Program-made: the position numbers and the translations under genes
Part shown: piece by piece, positions 58,626 to 64,000 of the stretch
Layout: the number at the start of each line of letters is the position of its first letter
Position numbering within the stretch: the stretch's first letter is position 1
DNA from: Tubulanus polymorphus
Taxonomy: Eukaryota; Nemertea; Palaeonemertea; Tubulaniformes; Tubulanidae
DNA length: 64,000 nt
Direction of reading: 5' to 3'
Assembly: GCF_964204645.1 (NCBI RefSeq)
Contig: NC_134027.1
Location: forward strand, 18,776,485-18,840,484
Notes under the pieces: generated by a model
Told to the model about the DNA's origin: nothing
The model's database searches: none
Seen by the model: only the letters and a program-made list of their open reading frames with translations

Positions 58626-59260
58626 TCAACGATCTATATGGACGACTTCCTCAAATCAGTCAAGATAGTTCTTGAAGCCATAGGGATGTTGTCACAGGTC
58701 TCTTCTACAGTTACCGTTGGCGGTTTTCGGCTTACGAAATATTTCAGCAATAGCCGTGAAGTCCTTGCTGCGATGGCTCCATCTGATGTTGCCATTGATG
58801 TCCAGAAGTTACCCGACGGTCAATTACCTAAAGAGCGAGTGCTGGGCGTACTATGGGACGCTGAAAATGATGTTATTGGTATAATAGTTCGTGTGTTCGA
58901 TGCTGCGTTGACGCGACGAATTCTACTGCGATTGGTATCTTCGATTTTCGATCCATTTGGTATCGCCGCACCGTTTCTTCTCCAAGCCAAGATACTCATT
59001 CAACTATCTTGGACTCGAAAGCTTGATTGGGATGCTGACTTACCTGGAAGAAGATGTACGTGATTGGAAGTTATGGTTAGATGTTTTAAAGTCGTTACCA
59101 GATGTTCACATTGTCCGTTGCTACAAGCCAACGGAAGATGAACCCGGTCGCCGCGAACTTCACCTGTTTTGTAATGCGTCTACAAAGGCCTTTGGTGCAG
59201 TCGCATACTTCCGTTTAGTTGTCACTAACGGGATCTTTGAATTCCACTTGAGTGATAGAA
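58626..59260 (+). pseudogene. BEL/Pao relic B: reverse transcriptase from YMDD to RNase H
   Basis: Begins at the catalytic IYMDDFLKSV (58632), which belongs upstream of the RNase H already passed in relic A, so a second copy is joined here. It continues VGGFRLTKYFSNSREVLAAM, LPKERVLGVLWDAENDVIG, SSIFDPFGIAAPFLLQAKIL, then a shift and DWKLWLDVLKSLPDV, ELHLFCNASTKAFGAVAYF. It ends abruptly at 59260 at the LTR of the envelope-bearing element. Confidence 0.75.
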
Positions 59261-59837
59261 TGTTAACAAGCGTCCACGAATAAACGAGTCGCAACACACA
59301 GAGTTCCTGTCTTCAAAATTACTTTTATTTCACGAACTGATCTCAACGATCTAAAAATTCCTAGCGGTCTCCCCCACGGTCCAAAAACCCCAGTATATAT
59401 AGTCAATTCTCCAACCCATCTCATTAGCGAACGACATTGCCAAAGCCCGTTAATTTGTCGTTAGCGCAACAGCGTTGCCCATAAAAATATCATTATTCAA
59501 CCGAAATAATTACAAAAGGACATTATACGTGACAGTTTCCCATAAAAATGTAACATTAACTTTGAATTATGTTCTTCAGCGGCAGTCGTTGCTCGCAAAA
59601 GCAAATACTTACGAGCAACTGACGCGCATTAGTCGTAATTTTCCTAAGGTTCAATCTCAGTACAAAAAGTTATATGAAAGCTGACGCTGGAACAAAGTTC
59701 GAAAGTTTTATCACGAAAGATGGCACTGTTGAATGAGTTGGATAATGAATGCGGAATAGTTTATGATATCGTTAGAAGATGGCAGCACTGCCTATGAATT
59801 GAGACTGCTGTTGAAACTCAACAATACCACTGTCACA
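59261..59837 (-). repeat. 3' LTR of the envelope-bearing element
   Basis: Minus strand: starts TGTGACAGTGG (59837) and ends TGTTAACA (59268-59261), giving short inverted termini of TGT...ACA type. A TATATATA box lies at about 59393-59400 and AATAAA at 59329-59324, about 65 bp later, in the order promoter then poly(A) signal. The plus-strand BEL frame stops matching exactly at 59260. Confidence 0.72.
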
Positions 59838-59849
59838 TATACCCCCCTT
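59838..59849 (-). promoter_or_regulatory. polypurine tract
   Basis: AAGGGGGGTATA on the minus strand, immediately before the LTR start TGTGACA. Confidence 0.75.
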
Positions 59850-60995
59850 CCGCAAAGGCCCTGTCCTCAGGGACTAGAATTGGATAATACAAATACAAGT
59901 CAAATGTTAAGTAAAAAATGACATAAGGTCATCATGATATGAGACAGGAAAAAAATTTCCATTCATCGATACAACTACAACACCATTATGTAAAACATTA
60001 ACATCCGATAATAATGGTTGCTTGGATACAGAGTCATAAATCTTGACTAATGGCCCTTAAGAGTAGCAAAGCATCATACCGGCGCGCAACGGCAGATACA
60101 GCATACGCCATGGATTACAAGCGACCAACACAACCGTACAAACGGTAAGTAATTATTTTCTTATACATTATACTTATATGTTTAAAATGAACAATATCTA
60201 TAAGAATATAAGATGAAATCCACAATCCATGTGCATAATATATAATAGTAGGTATCATTATACGAAAATAGGTGAACACAGCACACTATACCAAGACATT
60301 AAACACATCACAAAGAATGTTTGTTTGTTTTTTTTTTTTAACACATATACGTTATACACCTACATCATTATATATCGTAAATACCAATAACCATACATGA
60401 TTATAAGAGACACTATCAATTAGATATCTAATACAAGCCATTAAATGTAAACATTACAGATATAACTTCATAATCACTACCATATCACACGCACATCCTC
60501 AAACATCAATTTAATTCCATTACAATAATCACACTACAATTTACGTACATACGTAACTTTTAATCTAAAAGCAGCCTACATCAGAGTCACGTAAGAGGTT
60601 ACTAGCACATTACGTGAAGGCCGAACGGGTCATCCGCACCCAGCCTCTCAAAACACTTCTGCACCGCAAGAGCTCTGATGCTGCCTAAACGCTCGCCTAG
60701 ATAAATACAATATTCAACATATAATATCATTTCATATTCCACTACAATTTATTCACTCAAGTAAAATACGCAGGCCTGACCTACACTATTACAAACATAC
60801 AATCGAAATCGAGTACTCATTGCGCCTCTTCATTATAATATGCCTCTTACTATGACAAATATATTTATTTATCATCCTTTATAATCCATTTCATATCATC
60901 GTCTAATTATCGAAACAATACATATAGACATTATCGCCTATATCGAAATCATCCCCCCTCCCAAAAATGTACGGAATGAACCTCTCTACAACATC
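59850..60995 (-). other. non-coding region between envelope stop and polypurine tract
   Basis: About 1.15 kb, AT-rich, with stops in all frames and a T9-10 tract at 60331-60341. Nothing recognisable apart from short AT repeats. Confidence 0.5.
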
Positions 60996-63707
60996 TTAAG
61001 GTCTTGATAACAACGAGGGGTACAGTAAATTGATGCCCCTCTGGGGTACCAATGGATTCGGAACACTCGGTGGCGAAGGAACCCGCGGGGATATAGCCGG
61101 AATGTTTCTATTAGTGGCTGCTTCGTGAGCCGCAATCTCGGCCTCCCAATCAGAATCATTGTTTCTGCGGAGCCTTCCGAGGCACCGTTCCTTTTTCACG
61201 GCCGGATCCCTCAGGAAATCCGCAATGCCTTTGACTGGAATCCTCGCTCCATTAAATTCAATCCAAAAAAACTGGCAAAAATCCTCCGCTAGGATCCTCC
61301 TTACAGAACTAAATTTAAGCCAAGGAATTGTGACCTTCGAAGGCAAATCCATCACCTTCTGGCCATCCACTATAACCTCACTGTACATCGAAAATCTAAG
61401 TAATAGCGAAAAAGGACCATACAACCCCACTATTTCTGGATCTGGCAACATAAGACAAGAATATTCTATCTCTGTCGGATGATATGGACAATCGCCCAAC
61501 GGTATCATAATCGACTCATTAACATTACAGATCTCTAAATAAATAACACAATGTAAATCAGAACGGTCAACACTACTCCACGGAGAGCAACATCTCAGGA
61601 TCGCGCGAATCAACCGAACGATATCCATGATCAAGACCCGTAAGACTAGAAAGGAACCCAAAACAAATATAACTTCCAACATGGGAATATCTGAAAGGTC
61701 AAATCGTTCGGTCACTACTTTAACTAAAACCGTTTCGTTGGCACCCCTATCAAGAGAATCCAGCGTTAGTTCATACGATTTATTTGAAACAACGGTAAAT
61801 GCCTTCGCTAGAGGCATGGCAGATGCCACCGCCATCATCCCCAAAACCTTCCTGGTTTTAATGAAGATAAAAAAACACAATAGCATGCTAGCCGAAGACA
61901 GAGCGATGGCCACTATATTTAAGACACCTGGTGTATCGGAAATTGTCCATTCGAAGTCTTCGCGAGACTCGTCTGACTTAGCGGCCAAAGCATCCGCCTT
62001 CGATGCATACATAGCGGTGTCATTCTTAATGTGATATACCATCCGTTTAAAATCCAAAGAAAACTTCTTATCTTTATCAACTAGACCGGACCAGTTAGCC
62101 ATGTTTAACTTAAAATGAGGGAGTTCCGTTTTTATAGGATCTGTAACCGTAGTGCCCCCAAAAATATTATCTAGCTGTTCCCGGTTATAAATTTGTGATA
62201 CCACCGGAAGATTCATGCTATAATATTTTACAGGTGCGACATCACCCGCACAAGCCGTAATTCGTGGGCTAAGTTCAAAAGTATTAGACGTTAATCGGCA
62301 CTTGCACGGCACTGATAACAAACAAAACAAACAACTTTTAATTGCTTGGACTGGTTTCCCTGGACAGGTTAAATCCCATGTCGCTGGCTTTCCCGACATC
62401 AAGTATAAACTGTCTTTGACCTGCACTGCGCCTTCGAACAACGCAGACGTCGGCTCGTATCTGATATCACACAATTGCGATACCAACTTAGGCTCGTCCC
62501 TATAAATCGCCAATGCACAACTGGGAATATTTCGCGACTTCATCGACATCGCAGTCGAACAAGATTTCAGATATTTTCCTGAGCAAGATGAATAGAATTT
62601 GGACGAAAGCTCAGTATAAAACTGGCCATCGTCAGTTATACCAAAATAATCAGGTAACCCAGTTAACAACGTACTGCGAGTCGACGAGGAATTGCAAGGT
62701 ACAGGAAAAGCCATCACGTTGTATAAGCCGAAGAAGGCGTTGGTCGAGGATAATGGGATATTAATTGTTATATACAAATTATTGTCTGTCTTAGTGAATA
62801 CAATATCTTGGGCCTGATAATAAAACCCTAACTCGTTATGCTGGATGGTGAAACCAACAAATTTGGCCTGTAACTCCTCTCGCACGTGTTGCAAAACCCT
62901 TTTTAAATCTTTTGGGGATACAAACTTCATGGGTAGATAGCCCTCTAAAACAGTCTGAGTTGCCAAAAGCCATTGTTGTGTGGTACGTGTTAAATCTATC
63001 ATGGACTGATAGTCAAACATTAATTGTTTGATAACTAGTAAAATTAATCTATTGTAATAATTTTGGTTTTGAAAATTAGACGCAACATCTTTCGCCAACT
63101 GGTCCATATTTCTAGAGTTATTCTTTACCCCAGCGACGACGTTGGTTATGCGAGCATCCGCAGATGACATGTACGAAGTCAGGTCGTCTGAAATCGTTTT
63201 TATTTGTTTCGTATTTAGCTTAGCCATATTTTCCACGTCAGTGATGTGCTTCGAAAGCTTTGCGAGATCCTCATCGGTCGCTAAGCCAAAGAGGTTTTTC
63301 ATGAACTTTCCCATAAACGGGGCTAAAGCTCTCTTCGGGCGTCTCGACTTGGTTATCTCGGCTTTAGTTATAGTTACCGGAATGAGATCTTTAATCGTAT
63401 TAATATCTTTGACTATCTGACCAACCAATTCATTATGGTGATCCCTCATAGATGACATCAAATTGGAACCGACCTTACACATTTCATCCCCGCCTTTATG
63501 AAAATCACAGTCCGGAATTACGGCCTTATATTTCGGCACTTGCAAAAAGGGGACTACAAAGGTGTGCTTCCACGCACTCGCACCATTGTCCACCACACCG
63601 ATTTTTTGAAGTAACACGCCATATCCTGGGCGTATTACGGTGTCGGTCGCTAACGATCCCTGGATAAGAATCATAACTAGTGTGGTCCCTGAAAAAGTAC
63701 AGGACAC
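60996..63707 (-). CDS. env: envelope fusion protein, baculovirus-F-like, uninterrupted
   Basis: A 903-codon open frame with no break. The in-frame start is not an ATG (GTG at 63707); the first ATG is codon 12 (63674), behind a splice-acceptor-like TACTTTTTCAG at 63699-63689. Visible parts: a short hydrophobic leader (about 9-20), a furin-type site SRRPKR at 121-126, then a fusion-peptide-like ALAPFMGKFMKNLFGL (127-142). A heptad-rich region of about 145-215 follows, then a Cys-rich ectodomain (about 338-490) and N-glycosylation sequons. A membrane helix lies at about 594-617, a second hydrophobic segment at about 676-698, and a Cys-bearing tail reaches 903. The cleavage site plus F-x-G-x(5)-LFG layout is that of baculovirus F/errantivirus envelopes (Baculo_F family). 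Such proteins mediate entry by membrane fusion; activity here is not shown. Confidence 0.8.
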   Translation of the reverse strand: MSCTFSGTTLVMILIQGSLATDTVIRPGYGVLLQKIGVVDNGASAWKHTFVVPFLQVPKYKAVIPDCDFHKGGDEMCKVGSNLMSSMRDHHNELVGQIVKDINTIKDLIPVTITKAEITKSRRPKRALAPFMGKFMKNLFGLATDEDLAKLSKHITDVENMAKLNTKQIKTISDDLTSYMSSADARITNVVAGVKNNSRNMDQLAKDVASNFQNQNYYNRLILLVIKQLMFDYQSMIDLTRTTQQWLLATQTVLEGYLPMKFVSPKDLKRVLQHVREELQAKFVGFTIQHNELGFYYQAQDIVFTKTDNNLYITINIPLSSTNAFFGLYNVMAFPVPCNSSSTRSTLLTGLPDYFGITDDGQFYTELSSKFYSSCSGKYLKSCSTAMSMKSRNIPSCALAIYRDEPKLVSQLCDIRYEPTSALFEGAVQVKDSLYLMSGKPATWDLTCPGKPVQAIKSCLFCLLSVPCKCRLTSNTFELSPRITACAGDVAPVKYYSMNLPVVSQIYNREQLDNIFGGTTVTDPIKTELPHFKLNMANWSGLVDKDKKFSLDFKRMVYHIKNDTAMYASKADALAAKSDESREDFEWTISDTPGVLNIVAIALSSASMLLCFFIFIKTRKVLGMMAVASAMPLAKAFTVVSNKSYELTLDSLDRGANETVLVKVVTERFDLSDIPMLEVIFVLGSFLVLRVLIMDIVRLIRAILRCCSPWSSVDRSDLHCVIYLEICNVNESIMIPLGDCPYHPTEIEYSCLMLPDPEIVGLYGPFSLLLRFSMYSEVIVDGQKVMDLPSKVTIPWLKFSSVRRILAEDFCQFFWIEFNGARIPVKGIADFLRDPAVKKERCLGRLRRNNDSDWEAEIAAHEAATNRNIPAISPRVPSPPSVPNPLVPQRGINLLYPSLLSRP

Positions 63708-63738
63708 ATGATGAGTACAACGTGCTTAGAAATTGGAA

Positions 63739-64000
63739 CTACTTCCGTCGTTTGTCCTTTCCTTGCTTCCGAAATATCTCCAAGGGCGTTTTATCAATAA
63801 AACTATCTTCGAATTCCCATGTGCAATCCTTCATGCCATAACCCTTCCATTTGACTAGAAATTGTTCATTGCCCCCTTTGTTAAAACGCGATTTCAAGAT
63901 CTTTTCTACCGTATAGATATCATCTTCATCTTCCAAATTATCCCCGGAATCATCAGAATCGGATTGACCCCTCTCATCCGCTTCGGGGTCAGGTAACGAT
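63739..64000 (-). CDS. C-terminal end of Pol integrase: chromodomain
   Basis: An acidic stretch (DSDDSGDNLEDEDDIY) leads into a canonical chromodomain: YTVEKILKSRF, then QFLVKWKGYG and CTWEFEDSF, ending KDKRRK and TAG at 63741-63739. Chromodomains at the integrase C-terminus mark chromoviruses and some other metavirids, where they may steer integration to modified histones. The frame is open to the window edge, so this is the tail of a larger polyprotein. It ends about 30 bases before the envelope frame. Confidence 0.82.
   Translation of the reverse strand, partial: SLPDPEADERGQSDSDDSGDNLEDEDDIYTVEKILKSRFNKGGNEQFLVKWKGYGMKDCTWEFEDSFIDKTPLEIFRKQGKDKRRK

Larger units (their letters stand above)
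59261..64000 (-). mobile_element. Ty3/gypsy-type LTR element with chromodomain and envelope gene (3' part)
   Basis: Read on the minus strand from the right edge: end of integrase with a chromodomain, envelope gene, about 1.15 kb of non-coding DNA, polypurine tract, 3' LTR. Gag, protease, reverse transcriptase and the integrase core lie beyond 64000, so the Ty3/gypsy class is inferred from the chromodomain and gene order. The LTR edge at 59260/59261 cuts a BEL RNase H frame. Confidence 0.8.

Noticed and set aside
61159-63667. Plus-strand frames opposite the envelope gene
   Set aside because: Antisense shadows of the 903-codon frame with no conserved features.

Overview
The window is from an animal nuclear genome, most likely a marine invertebrate and possibly a mollusc. 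It is AT-rich, introns obey GT-AG, and transposons fill most of it. The most abundant repeat looks like the satellite-carrying pearl/HINE non-autonomous Helentrons known from bivalves. I see no bacterial gene, rRNA, convincing tRNA or CRISPR array.

The one host gene I can name is on the minus strand. It has ten exons between 32489 and 6838, each bounded by AG/GT and with phases that agree from exon to exon. Joined in order they resemble CFAP20DC (C3orf67), a protein with an N-terminal CFAP20 (DUF667) domain. The first exon is not found and the 3' end is tentative. The intron between 14784 and 31789 is about 17 kb and packed with mobile DNA. Two unassigned candidate exons (22660-22924 plus, 23213-23537 minus) lie inside that intron.

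Layout: 1-1345, 17772-19840 and 26879-27830 hold three broken copies of one very AT-rich, virus-like DNA element with a shared terminal sequence and small genes (zinc-finger protein, OB-like protein, a possible virion protein, small membrane proteins). 19840-21240, 28911-29910, 40511-41080, 41165-43064 and 43162-45230 are pearl/HINE-like elements built on a ~152-bp satellite unit. 34082-40403 is a nearly complete BEL/Pao LTR retrotransposon inactivated by four in-frame stops and two frameshifts. 45564-48890 is a direct duplication with a 1.3-kb foldback element between the copies. 50970-56571 is a decayed LINE carrying two later insertions with target-site duplications. 56572-59260 is two fused BEL fragments.

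From 59261 to the right edge, minus strand, runs a Ty3/gypsy-type element: 3' LTR, polypurine tract, a 903-codon open frame for a baculovirus-F-like envelope protein, and a chromodomain at the integrase end. An element with both a chromodomain and an envelope gene is unusual. It interrupts the BEL relic, so it is among the youngest insertions here.
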